A DNA stretch of 64,000 nucleotides from Taeniopygia guttata (lineage: Eukaryota > Chordata > Aves > Passeriformes > Estrildidae): contig NC_133060.1 of NCBI RefSeq assembly GCF_048771995.1, positions 1,447,501-1,511,500 on the forward strand, in the 5' to 3' direction. The notes beneath the pieces are model-generated. The model saw nothing but the letters and a program-made list of their open reading frames with translations. It searched no databases and was not told the DNA's origin. Of the stretch, positions 43,680-55,700 are shown piece after piece (the stretch's first letter is position 1; every line of letters starts with the position of its first letter). The position numbers and the translations under genes were made by a program.

Positions 43680-46600
43680 TTTGGGTGCCAAACTCAGGGG
43701 TTGGAGAAACAAATTTTGGGTGTCCACCTCAGATGTTGAACAAATTTTGGGTGCCCACCTCAGATGTTGAACAAATTTTGGGTGCTCACCTCAAAGATTG
43801 ATGGATTTTGGGCACCCAACTCATGGATTGGCCAAATTTGGGTTCCCAACTCATGGATTGGAGAAACAAATTTTGGGTGCCCACCTCAAGGATTGATGGA
43901 TTTTGGGTGCCCACCTCAAAGATTGATGGATTTTGGGTGTCCACCTCAGGAATTGGAGAAATTTTTGGTGCCCGACACAGGGATTGGAGGATTTTGGGCA
44001 CACAAATCATGGATTGGAGAAACAAATTTTGGGTGCCCACCTCATATGTTGACCAAATTTTGGGTGCCCACCTCAGATGTTGAACAAATTTTGGGTGCCC
44101 ACCTCAGGGATTGGCCGAATTTGGGTTCCCAACTCATGGATTGAACAAATTTTGGGTGCCCACCTCAGGTGTTGAACAAATTTTGGGTGTCCACCTCAAA
44201 GATTGATGGATTTTGGGTGCCCACCTCAAAGATTGATGGATTTTGGGTGCCCAACTCATGGATTGGACAATTTTGGGCTCCCGACTCATGGATTGGACAA
44301 ATTTTGGGTGTCCACCTCATGGATTGGAAAAATTTTGGGTTCCCAACTCATGGATTGGACAAATTTTGGGCACCCAACTCATGGATTGGACAAATTTTGG
44401 GTTCCCAACTCATGGATTGGACAAATTTTGGGTGCCCACCTCATGGATTGATAGATTTTGGGTGTCCACCTCAGGAATTGGAGAAATTTTGGGTTCCCAC
44501 CTCAGATGTTGAACAAATTTTGGGTGCCCACCTCATGGATTGGACAATTTTGGGTGCCCACCTCAGATGTTGAGCAAATTTTGGGTGCCCACCTCATGGA
44601 TTGGACAAATTTTGGATGTCCACCTCATGGATTGGCCAAATTTGGGTTCCCACCTCATGGATTGATGGATTTTGGGTGCCCAACTCATGGATTGGAGAAA
44701 TTTTGGGTTCCCGACTCATGGATTGGAGAAATTTTGGATGTCCACCTCAGATGTTGAACAAATTTTGGGTTCCCGACTCATGGATTGGACAAATTTTGGG
44801 TGTCCACCTCATGGATTGGACAAATTTTGGGTGCCCACCTCAAAGATTGATGGATTTTGGGTGTCCACCTCAGATGTTGAACAAATTTTGGGTGCCCACC
44901 TCAGGGATTGGTGGGATTTGGGTGCCCAACTCATGGATTGGAGAAATTTTGGGTGTCCACCTCATGGATTGGTGGAATTTTGGGTGCCCACCTCAGGGAT
45001 TGGACAAATTTTGGGTTCCCAACTCATGGATTGGAGAAATTTTGGGTTCCCGACTCATGGATTGGACAAATTTTGGGTGCCCACCTCAGATGTTGAACAA
45101 ATTTTGGGTGTCCACCTCAGGGATTGGACAAATTTTGGGTTCCCAACTCATGGATTGGCCAATTTTGGGTGCCCACCTCAGGAATTGGAGAAATTTTGGG
45201 TGCCCAACTCAGGGATTGGCCAAATTTTGGGTGTCCAACTCATGGATTGGACAAATTTTGGGTGCCCACCTCAGATGTTGAACAAATTTTGGGCGCCCAC
45301 CTCAGATGTTGAACAAATTTTGGGTGCCCACCTCATGGATTGCCCAAATTTGGGTGCCCACCTCAGATGTTGAACAAATTTTGGGTGTCCACCTCAAAGA
45401 TTGATGGATTTTGGGTGTCCAACTCAGGGATTGGCCAAATTTTGGGTGCCCAACTCATGGATTGGCCAAATTTTGGGTGCCCACCTCAGTGATTGGCCAA
45501 AATTGGGTTCCTGACTCAGGGATTGGACAAATTTTGGGTTCCCAACTCATGGATTGGACAAATTTTGGGTTCCTGACTCATGGATTGGAGAAACAAATTT
45601 TGGGTGCCCACCTCAGGGATTGGTGGGATTTGGGCACCCAACTCATGGATTGGACAAATTTTGGGTGTCCACCTCAAAGATTGGCCAAATTTTGGGTGCC
45701 CACCTCATGGATTGGCCAAAATTGGGTTCCTGACTCATGGATTGGACAATTTTGGGTTCCCACCTCAGGGATTGGAGAAATTTTGGTGCCCAACTCATGG
45801 ATTGGACAAATTTTGGGTTCCCACCTCATGGATTGGACAAATTTTGGGTGCCCACCTCAGATGTTGACCAAATTTTGGGTGCCCAACTCATGGATTGGAC
45901 AAATTTTGGGTTCCCGACTCATGGATTGGACAAATTTTGGGTTCCCGACTCATGGATTGGACAATTTTGGGTTCCTGACTCATGGATTGGACAAATTTTG
46001 GGTGTCCACCTCATGGATTGATGGATTTTGGGTTCCCAACTCATGGATTGGAGAAATTTTGGGTGCCCACCTCAGGGATTGGACAAATTTTGGGTGCCCA
46101 CCTCAGGGATTGGACAAATTTTGGGTGCCCACCTCAGGGATTGGACAAATTTTGGGTGCCCACCTCAGGGATTGGACAAATTTTGGGTGCCCACCTCAGA
46201 TGTTGAACAAATTTTGGGTGCCCACCTCAGATGTTGAACAAATTTTGGGTGTCCACCTCATGGATTGGAGAAATTTTGGGTGCCCACCTCATGGATTGAA
46301 CAAATTTTGGGTGCCCACCTCAGATGTTGAACAAATTTTGGGTTCCTGACTCATGGATTGGCCAAAATTGGGTTCCCACCTCAGATGTTGGACAAATTTT
46401 GGGTGCCCACCTCAGATGTTGAACAAATTTTGGGTGTCCACCTCCGGGATTGGACAAATTTTGGGTGCCCACCTCAAAGATTGATGGATTTTGGGTGCCC
46501 ATCTCAGATGTTGAACAAATTTTGGGTGCCCACCTCAAGGATTGGCCAAATTTGGGTTCCTAACTCAGGGAATGGAGAAATTTTGGGTGCCCACCTCATG

Positions 46601-49600
46601 GATTGGACAAATTTTGGGTGCCCACCTCAGGTGTTGAACAAATTTTGGGTGCCCACCTCATGGATTGATGGATTTTGGGTGCCCACCTCAGATGTTGAAC
46701 AAATTTTGGGTGCCCACCTCAAAGATTGATGGATTTTGGGTGCCCACCTCAGGTGTTGACCAAATTTTGGGTGTCCACCTCAGGGATTGGCCAAATTTGG
46801 GTTCCTGACTCATGGATTGGAGAAACAAATTTTGGGTGCCCACCTCAGATGTTGAACAAATTTTGGGCACCCAACTCATGGATTGGCCAAATTTGGGTTC
46901 CCAACTCATGGATTGGACAAATTTTGGGTGCAAACTCAGGGATTGGAGAAATTTTGGGTGCCCACCTCATGGATTGGCCAAATTTGGGTGCCCACCTCAT
47001 GGATTGATGGATTTTGGGTGTCCACCTCAAAGATTGATGGATTTTGGGTGCCCAACTCATGGATTGGAGAAATTTTGGATGTCCACCTCAGATGTTGAAC
47101 AAATTTTGGGTGCCCACCTCAGGTGTTGAACAAATTTTGGGTGCCCACCTCAGGGATCGGTGGGATTTGGGCGCCCAACTCATGGATTGGACAAATTTTG
47201 GGCGCCCACCTCAGATGTTGAACAAATTTTGGGTGCCCACCTCATGGATTGGAGAAATTTTGGGTTCCTGATTCATGGATTGTCCAAATTTGGGTTCCCG
47301 ACTCATGGATTGGCCAAATTTTGGGTGCCCAACTCATGGATTGGACAAATTTTGGGTGTCCACCTCATGGATTGGTGGGATTTGGGTGTCCAACTCAGGG
47401 ATCGGTGGGATTTGGGTTCCCAACTCATGGATTGGACAAATTTTGGGTGCCCACCTCAGATGTTGAACAAATTTTGGGTGCCCACCTCAGATGTTGAACA
47501 AATTTTGGGTGCCCACCTCAGATGTTGAACAAATTTTGGGTGCCCACCTCAGGGATTGGTGGGATTTGGGCACCCAATTCATGGAATTGGAGAAATTTTG
47601 GGTGTCCAACTCATGGATTGAACAAATTTTGGGTTCCCACCTCATGGATTGGCCAAATTTGGGTGCCCACCTCAGGTATTGAACAAATTTTGGGTTCCCA
47701 ACTCAGGGATTGGACAAATTTTGGGTGCCCACCTCAGATGTTGACCAAATTTTGGGTGCCCACCTCAGATGTTGACCAAATTTTGGATGTCCACCTCAGA
47801 TGTTGACCAAATTTTGGGTGCCCACCTCAAAGATTGATGGATTTTGGGTGCCCACCTCATGGATTGGACAAATTTGGGTTCCTGACTCATGGATTGGCCA
47901 AATTTTGGGTTCCCAACTCATGGATTGGAGAAACAAATTTTGGGTGCCCACCTCAAAGATTGATGGATTTTGGGTGCCCACGTCATGGATTGATGGATTT
48001 TGGGTGCCCAACTCATGGATTGGTGGGATTTGGGTGTCCAAGATTGATGGATTTTGGGTGCCCACCTCAGATGTTGAACAAATTTTGGGTGCCCACCTCA
48101 TGGATTGGCCAAATTTGGGTTCCCAACTCATGGATTGGACAAATTTTGGGTTCCCGACTCATGGATTGGACAATTTTGGGTTCCTGACTCATGGATTGGA
48201 CAAATTTTGGGTGTCCAACTCATGGATTGGTGGGATTTGGTCACACAACTCATGGATTGGAGAAATTTTGGGTTCCCACCTCATGGATTGATGGATTTTG
48301 GGTGCCCAACTCATGGATTGGACAAATTTTGGGTGCCCACCTCAGGAATTGGACAAATTTTGGGTGTCCACCTCAGGGATTGGTGGGATTTGGGCGCCCA
48401 ACTCATGGATTGGACAAATTTTGGGTGCCCACCTCAGGTGTTGAACAAATTTTGGGTGCCCACCTCAGATGTTGAACAAATTTTGGGTGCCCACCTCAGA
48501 TGTTGAACAAATTTTGGGTGCCCACCTCAAAGATTGATGGATTTTGGGTGCCCACCTCAGATGTTGACCAAATTTTGGGTGTCCACCTCAGGGATTGGTG
48601 GGATTTGGGCACACAAATCATGGATTGGCCAATTTTGGGTTCCTGACTCATGGATTGGACAGGAATTGGAAAATTTTGGGTGCCCACCTCAGATGTTGAA
48701 CAAATTTTGGGTGCCCACCTCATGGATTGGCCAATTTTGGGTGCCCACCTCAGATGTTGAACAAATTTTGGGTTCCCACCTCAGATGTTGAACAAATTTT
48801 GGGTTCCCACCTCAAAGATTGATGGATTTTGGGTGCTCAAGTCATGGATTGGAGAAATTTTGGGCGCCCACCTCAGATGTTGAACAAATTTTGGGTGCCC
48901 ACCTCAAAGATTGATGGATTTTGGGTGCCCACCTCAGGAATTGGACAAATTTTGGGTTCCCGACTCATGGATTGGCCAAATTTTGGGTGTCCACCTCAGG
49001 AATTGGAGAAATTTTGGGTGCCCACCTCAGATGTTGAACAAATTTTGGATGTCCACCTCAAGGATTGGACAAATTTTGGGTGCCCACCTCAGATGTTGAC
49101 CAAATTTTGGGTGCCCACCTCAGATGTTGAACAAATTTTGGGTTCCTGACTCATGGATTGGCCAAATTTTGGGTTCCCAACTCATGGATTGGAGAAACAA
49201 ATTTTGGGTGCCCACCTCATGGATTGGACAAATTTTGGGTGCCCACCTCAGATGTTGAACAAATTTTGGGTTCCCGACTCAGGGATTGGGCAAATTTTGG
49301 GTTCCCAACTCATGGATTGGAGAAACAAATTTTGGGTGCCCACCTCAGATGTTGAACAAATTTTGGGTGCCCACCTCAGGGATTGGCCAAATTTGGGTTC
49401 CCAACTCAGGGATTGGAGAAATTTTGGGTGCCCACCTCAGGGATTGGACAAATTTTGGGTGCCCACCTCAGATGTTGAACAAATTTTGGGTGCCCACCTC
49501 AGATGTTGACCAAATTTTGGGTTCCCACCTCAGATGTTGAACAAATTTTGGGTGCCCACCTCAGGGATTGGACAAATTTTGGGTGTCCACCTCAAAGATT

Positions 49601-50520
49601 GATGGATTTTGGGTGTCCACCTCATGGATTGGACAAATTTTGGGTGCCCACCTCATGGATTGGACAAATTTTGGGCGCCCACCTCAAAGATTGATGGATT
49701 TTGGGCGCCCACCTCAGATGTTGAACAAATTTTGGGTGCCCACCTTAGATGTTGAACAAATTTTGGGTGCCCACCTCATGGATTGGACAAATTTTGGGTG
49801 CCCACCTCAGGTGTTGAACAAATTTTGGGTGCCCACCTCAAAGATTGACCAAATTTTGGGTGCCCACCTCAGGGATTGGAGAAATTTTGGGTGCCCACCT
49901 CAGATGTTGAACAAATTTTGGGTGCCCACCTCATGGATTGGACAAATTTTGGGTGCCCACCTCAAATGTTGACCAAATTTTGGGTGTCCACCTCAGGGAT
50001 TGGACAAATTTTGGGTTCCCACCTCATGGATTGGACAAATTTTGGGTTCCCGACTCATGGATTGGACAAATTTTGGGTGTCCACCTCATGGATTGGACAA
50101 ATTTTGGGTGCCCACCTCAGGGATTGGACAATTTTGGGTGCCCACCTCAGATGTTGAACAAATTTTGGGTGTCCACCTCAAAGATTGATGGATTTTGGGT
50201 GCCCACCTCAGATGTTGACCAAATTTTGGGTTCCCACCTCAGATGTTGAACAAATTTTGGGTGTCCACCTCAGGGATTGGCCAAATTTGGGTTCCCAACT
50301 CATGGATTGGACAAATTTTGGGTGCCCACCTCATGGATTGGACAATTTTGGGTTCCCACCTCAGATGTTGAACAAATTTTGGATGCCCACCACAATGATT
50401 GATGGATTTTGGGTTCCCACCTCAGATGTTGAACAAATTTTGGGCGCCCACCTCAGATGTTGAACAAATTTTGGGCGCCCACCTCAGATGTTGACCAAAT
50501 TTTGGGTGCCCACCTCAGAT
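43680..50520 (+). repeat. 31-bp minisatellite filling the 3'UTR of the zinc-finger gene (~220 copies)
   Basis: The unit is about 31 bp: CAAATTTTGGGTGCCCACCT followed by CAGATGTTGAA, or by CATGGATTGGA, CAGGGATTGGA or CAAAGATTGATGG variants. It starts within about 20 bp of the stop codon and ends about 40 bp before the polyA signal. At least four sequence classes are interspersed rather than blocked, implying repeated unequal exchange. Confidence 0.93.
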
Positions 50521-50559
50521 GTTGTTCCGTTTCTCCAACCCTTCTCCGAAATGGGGCGA

Positions 50560-50565
50560 AATAAA
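50560..50565 (+). terminator. Polyadenylation signal of the zinc-finger gene
   Basis: AATAAA lies in unique sequence (CCGAAATGGGGCGAAATAAAGC) right after the 31-bp array. A GT-rich stretch (TTTTTTGTCTCGGGGTTGGGG) follows 30-55 bp downstream, as expected for a cleavage downstream element. Confidence 0.75.
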
Positions 50566-50589
50566 GCGGATTTGGGATTTTAGGAAATC

Positions 50590-51008
50590 GGAGTCGCCGT
50601 TTTTTGTCTCGGGGTTGGGGTGGGACCTCACGGGGATGAACCATCCTGGGAGGTCCCAAAATTTGGGAATTTGGGAAAATTCCTCCTTAAGGGTGGGAGC
50701 GAAGGGGTCCTGCTGGTTTAATTTGGAGGATGAATTAATTAATGGAATTAATTAATGGAATTAATTAACGGAATTTCGGGAATCTGCCCCATTCCAGCGG
50801 ATTTTGGGGGATGTCCCTGGACCCCTCAAATCTCCTCGATGATTCCAAGGATTGAGGAGACAATTCCCGGTCCTGATCCCATTCCCGGATTTTTCCTCCT
50901 CATCCCAAACCAAACCCCAAAAACGCCCCAAATCCGCGTTTTTGTCCCCAAAATTCCCGAATTTTCGAGTCAAAACAGCCGGAAAAAGGAATTTGAGCTC
51001 CGGAGGGT
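50590..51008. other. Unique spacer between two convergent gene ends
   Basis: This is mostly non-repetitive sequence with a short TTAATTAATGGAA triplication near 50735. It separates the plus-strand polyA signal (50560) from the minus-strand one (51014), so the zinc-finger and butyrophilin-like genes are tail to tail about 440 bp apart. No ORF of note is present. Confidence 0.6.
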
Positions 51009-51014
51009 TTTATT
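51009..51014 (-). terminator. Polyadenylation signal of the butyrophilin-like gene
   Basis: TTTATT on the plus strand gives AATAAA on the minus strand, 1.17 kb downstream of the B30.2 stop codon. The sequence beyond it is unique. Confidence 0.6.
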
Positions 51015-51019
51015 GGGAA

Positions 51020-51400
51020 TTCCGAGGGGTTCCGGCCGGGCGGGATCGCGGAATTCCCGGAATTCCGAAGGGTTCCGGCCGGGTGGGATCGCAGAATTCC
51101 CGGAATTCCGAGGGGTTCCGGCCGGGCGGGATCGCGGAATTCCCGGAATTCCGAGGGGTTCCGGCCGGGCGGGATCGCGGAATTCCCGGAATTCCGAGGG
51201 GTTCCGGCCGGGTGGGAACGCAGAATTCCCGGAATTCCCGGAATTCCGAGGGGTTCCGGCCGGGTGGGATCGCGGAATTCCCGGAATTCCGAGGGGTTCC
51301 GGCCGGGTGGGATCGCGGAATTCCCGGAATTCCGAGGGGTTCCGGCCGGGTGGGATCGCGGAATTCCCGGAATTCCCGGAATTCCGGGGTCGCGGCTCCA
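51020..51400 (-). repeat. ~42-bp palindrome-rich minisatellite in the 3'UTR
   Basis: About nine units contain GGAATTCCCGGAATTCCG and GGGGTTCCGGCCGGGYGGGA. GGAATTCC and CCGGCCGG are self-complementary, so each unit can fold on itself. It is assigned to the 3'UTR of the minus-strand gene by position. Confidence 0.8.
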
Positions 51401-51459
51401 GGGAGGGAGTCCAGCTCCCCCCAAAAGCAGAACCCCCAAAGTCGGGATGAGCTTCCCAG

Positions 51460-52185
51460 GTCGGGAATTCCGTGGAATCTACGGAGGATGGAATTCCGGG
51501 ATCGCTGGAGGATGGAATTCCGGGATTATTGGAGGATGGAATTCCGGGATCACCGGCCAATGGAATTTCGGGATCACCGGACGATGGAATTCCAGGATCA
51601 CTGAACCATGGAATTCCAGGATTATTGGATGATGGAATTCCAGGATCACTGAACCATGGAATTCCAGGATTATTTAACAATGGAATTCCAGGATTATTGA
51701 ACGATGGAATTCCAGGATCATTGTATGATGGAATTCCGGCATCACCAGACGATGGAATTCCCGAATCGAAGGACGACGAAACTCCGGCACCACTGGAGGA
51801 TGGGAGCCCAACAACGGAATTCCGGCGGGATTCCGGCGTCACCGGACAATGGAATTTTGGGATCACTGGACGATGGAATTTTGGGATCATTAGATGATGG
51901 AATTCCAGGATTATTGAATGATGGAATTCCAGGATCACCGAACAATGGAATTCCAGGATTATTGAAGGATGGAATTCCGGCATCACCGAACGACGGAATT
52001 CCGAGATCATCGGACGATGGAATTTCGGGATCATTGGATGATGGAATTCCAGGATTATTGTATGACGGAATTCCAGGATTATTGGACGATGGAATTCCAG
52101 GATAACTCAACAATGGAATTCCAGGATTATTGTATGATGGAATTCTGCCATCACTGAACGACGGAATTCTGGCGGAATTCCGGCG
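51460..52185 (-). repeat. ~21-24 bp GATGGAATTCC minisatellite in the 3'UTR
   Basis: About 33 units of the form GATGGAATTCCAGGATCATTG/GATCACCGAAC begin right after the stop codon at 52186. They differ from the palindrome-rich array only in spacing and share GGAATTCC. Confidence 0.85.
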
Positions 52186-52706
52186 TCACCGCACGATGGA
52201 AATCTCCCCCAGCTCCAACCAGAACCATGGCCGGACGCGCTCCCCGGCGAAGGCGGCGGCCGGGAAGGCGAAGAGCGGCGTGGGGCTGCGCCGGTCGCCG
52301 TCGAAGAACGCCACGCGCCCGCCGTCGTAGTCCAGCGCCACGCGCAGCCGGCGCGGCACCCGCGGCACCGCCAGCGCCGTCGGCGGCTCCGTCAACGCCC
52401 GGCCCAGGTTCCCCCAACGCTGCACGGCCCAAACGCCGGCGGCGGGGCCGAAAGACGCCGACGGGTTTTGGCGCGGCACCGAGTCGCGGCTGACGCCGAC
52501 GGCGCAGAACGGCCCCTCGGCCACCGAGACCGTCCAGGTGTGGCGGCCGGCGGTGAAGCCGGGGCTGCCCAACACGCACGGGGACGCGGTGAAGCGATCG
52601 GCGCTCGCCGGGGGATCGGCGCCGCCGTAGCGCCAACGCGCCGAGAGGCCGTCCGAGGAGAGGACCAGGCGCGGGTGGGAGGTGAGGGGGTCAAGGGTGA
52701 TGTGGG
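52186..52706 (-). CDS. PRY-SPRY (B30.2) terminal exon
   Basis: The acceptor CCCCCCCAG is followed by 521 nt ending in TGA (52188-52186), about 173 aa. Family landmarks are HITLDPLTSHPRLVLSSDG (PRY), FTAGRHTWTVSV and CAVGVSRDSV (first SPRY motif), LRVALDYDGGRVAFFD (the LDYE-type motif) and LFAFPAAAF. In butyrophilins this cytosolic domain senses ligands such as phosphoantigens or partners. The domain looks complete and intact. Confidence 0.93.
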
Positions 52707-55700
52707 CTGGGGGGGTTGGGGGGGAAATTGGGGGGGATTTGGGGGGATTTGGGGGGATTTGGGGGGAATTGGGGGGGAAATTTGGTAAAAATTGGGGGGA
52801 AAAATGAGAGAAATTGGGGGGAAATTGGGGGTAAATTAGGGGGAAATGGGGGGGAAATTGGGGGGAAATTGGGGGGAAATGGGGGAAGAAATGGGGAAAT
52901 GGGGGGAAATTGTGGGGGAAAATGGGGAAATATGGGGCAAAAATAGGGAAAAAGGAGGGAAATTGGGGGGGAAAATGGGGGGAAATGGGGGAGAAGATGT
53001 AGAAAAATCGCGGGGAAACAGGGGGAGAAATTGGGGGGAAAATGGGGAGAAATTGGGGGGAAATTGGGGGGAATTGGGGGCAAATTGGGGGGAAATTGAG
53101 GGAAAATGAGGGGAAAATGGGAGAAATGGGGAAAATGGGGGGAAATAGGGGGAAAATAGGGAAAATTGGGGGGAATTAGGGGGAAAAATTGGGGGGAAAT
53201 TGGGGGGAAATTGGGGTGAAAATGGTGGAGAAATGAGGGGGAAATGGGGGGAGAAATGGGGAAAATAGGGAAAATTGGTGGGAAATTGGGGGAAATGGGG
53301 GGAAAAATGGGGGAAATTAGGGGGGAATTAGGGGGAAAATAGAGAAAATTGGGGGAAATTGGGGGGGATTAGGGAAAATTGGGGGGAAATTGGGGGGGAT
53401 TGGGGGGGAAATGGGGGAGAAATGGGGAAAATGGGGGGAAATTGGGGGGAATTAGGGAAAATTGGGGGGGAAAATGAGAGAAATTGGGGGGAAATTAGGG
53501 AAAATTGGGGGGAAAAATGGGGGAAATTGGGGAGAAATATGGGGGGAAAATAGAGGAAATGGGGAAAATTGGGGGGAAATTGGGGGGAAAATTGGTGGAG
53601 AAATGAGGGGGAAAATGGGGGAGAATTTGGGGGAAAATAGGGGGAAAATATGGAAAATTGGGGGGAAATTGGGGGGAATTAGGGAAAATTGGGGGGAAAT
53701 TGGGGAGGAAATTGGGGGGGAAATTGGGGGAAATGGGGAAAATGGGGGGAGAAATGGGGGGAAAATTGGGGGGAAATTGGGGGGGAGAAATGGGGAAAAT
53801 TGGGGGGGAAATGTGGAAAATTGGGGGAAAATGGGGGAGAAGTGGGGAAAATTGGGGGGAAATTGAGGGGGAAAATGGGGAAAATGGGGAAAATTGGGGG
53901 GGAAATGGGGAAAATTGGGGGAAATTGGGGGGGAAATGGGGGGGAAATGTGGAAAATTGGGGGGAAAATAGGGAAAATTGGGGGGAAATTGGGGGGGAAT
54001 GGGGAAAATGGGGGGAAATTGGGGGGGAAATGGGGGGGAAATGGGGTGAAAATTTGGTAAAAATTGGGGGGAATTAGGGAAAATTGGGGGGAAATGGGGG
54101 GGAAATGGGGGGAATTGGGGGAGATTAAGGGGAAAATTCGGGGGAAATTGGGGGAAATTGGGGGGGAATTGGGGGGAAATTTGGTAAAAATTGGGGGGGA
54201 AAATGAGAGAAATTGGGGGGAAATTGGGGGGAATTAGGGAAAATTGGGGGGGAAATGGGGGGGAAATGGGGGGAATTGGGGGAGATTAAGGGGAAAATTG
54301 GGGGGAAAATGGGGGAAATTGGGGGGAAATTGGGGGGAAAATGGGGAGAAAAAGGGGGGAAATGAAGGGGGAAAAAGGGGGGAAATGGTGGAGAAATGAG
54401 GGGGGAAACGAAGGAAATGGGGGAGAAATTGTGGAGAAAATGGGGGGAAATGGGGAAATGGGGGGAAATGGGGAAAATGGGGGGTAAATGGGGGAAAATA
54501 GGGAAAATTGGGGGGAATTAGGGGGAAATGGGGGGAAATTGGGGAAAAATGGGGGGGGAAATGGTGGGGAAATTGGGGGGAATTGGGGGAAATTGGGGGG
54601 AAATTGGGGGAAAAATTGGTAAAAATTGGGGGGAAATAGGGGGAAGAAATGGGGAATATGGGGAAAATTGGGGGGGGGAAATGAGAGAAATTGGGGGGAA
54701 ATTGGTGGGAAAATGGGGTGAAAAGGGGGGGAAATTGGGGAAATTGGGTGGGAATTGGGGGGGGGGAAATTGCGGGAAATAGGGTGAAAATGGTGGAGAA
54801 ATGAGGGGGAAAATCGGGGGAAGTGGGGGAAGAAATGGGGAGGGAAATGGGGGAAATATAAGGAAAAATAGGGAAAAATTCAGGGAAATTGGGGGGGAAA
54901 TTGGGAGGAAATGGGGGGAAATAGGGAAAATTGGGGGAAATTGGGGGAAAATAGGGAAAATTGGGGGAAAATTGGGGGGAATTTGGGGGGGATTGGGGGA
55001 AATTGGGGGGAAATTGGGGGGGAAATGGGGGAAAATGGGGAAAATTGGGGGGAAATTGGGGGGAATTAGGGAAAATTGGGGGGAAATTGGGGGGAAAATA
55101 GGGAAAATTGGGGGGAAATTGGGGGGAAAATAGGGAAAATTGGGGGGAAATTGGGGGGGAAATGGGGAAAATTGGGGGAAATTTGGGGAAATTGGGGGGA
55201 ATTGGGGGGAAATTGGGGGGTAAATTGAGGAAAATTGGGGGGAAATAGGGGGGAAATTGGGGGGGAAATGGGGAAAATTGGGGGGAAATGGGGGGAAATG
55301 GGGAAAATAGGGGAAATTGGGGGGAAATTGGGGGGAATTAGGGGGAAAATTGGGGGGAAATTGGGGGGGAAATGGGGAGAGAAATGGGGGAAATAGGGGG
55401 AAAATTGGGGGGAAATGGGGGGAGAAATGGGGAAAATTGGGGGGGAAATGGAGGGAAATTGGGAGGAATTGGGGGGAATTGGGGGGAAATTGGGGGGGAA
55501 ATGGGGAAAATAGGGGAAATTGGGGGGAAATTGGGGGGAATTAGGGGGAAAATTGGGGGGAAATTGGGGGGGAAATGGGGAGAGAAATGGGGGAAATAGG
55601 GGGAAAATTGGGGGGAAATGGGGGGAGAAATGGGGAAAATTGGGGGGGAAATGGGGAAAATAGGGGAAATTGGGAGGAATTGGGGGGAATTAGGGGGAAA

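Noticed and set aside
43764-50463. Trp/Gly/Leu-rich open frames in the 31-bp array, and the idea that the regularly spaced array is CRISPR
   Set aside because: There are no unique spacers or cas genes and the context is vertebrate. The 31-bp units are contiguous and drift gradually, as minisatellites do.
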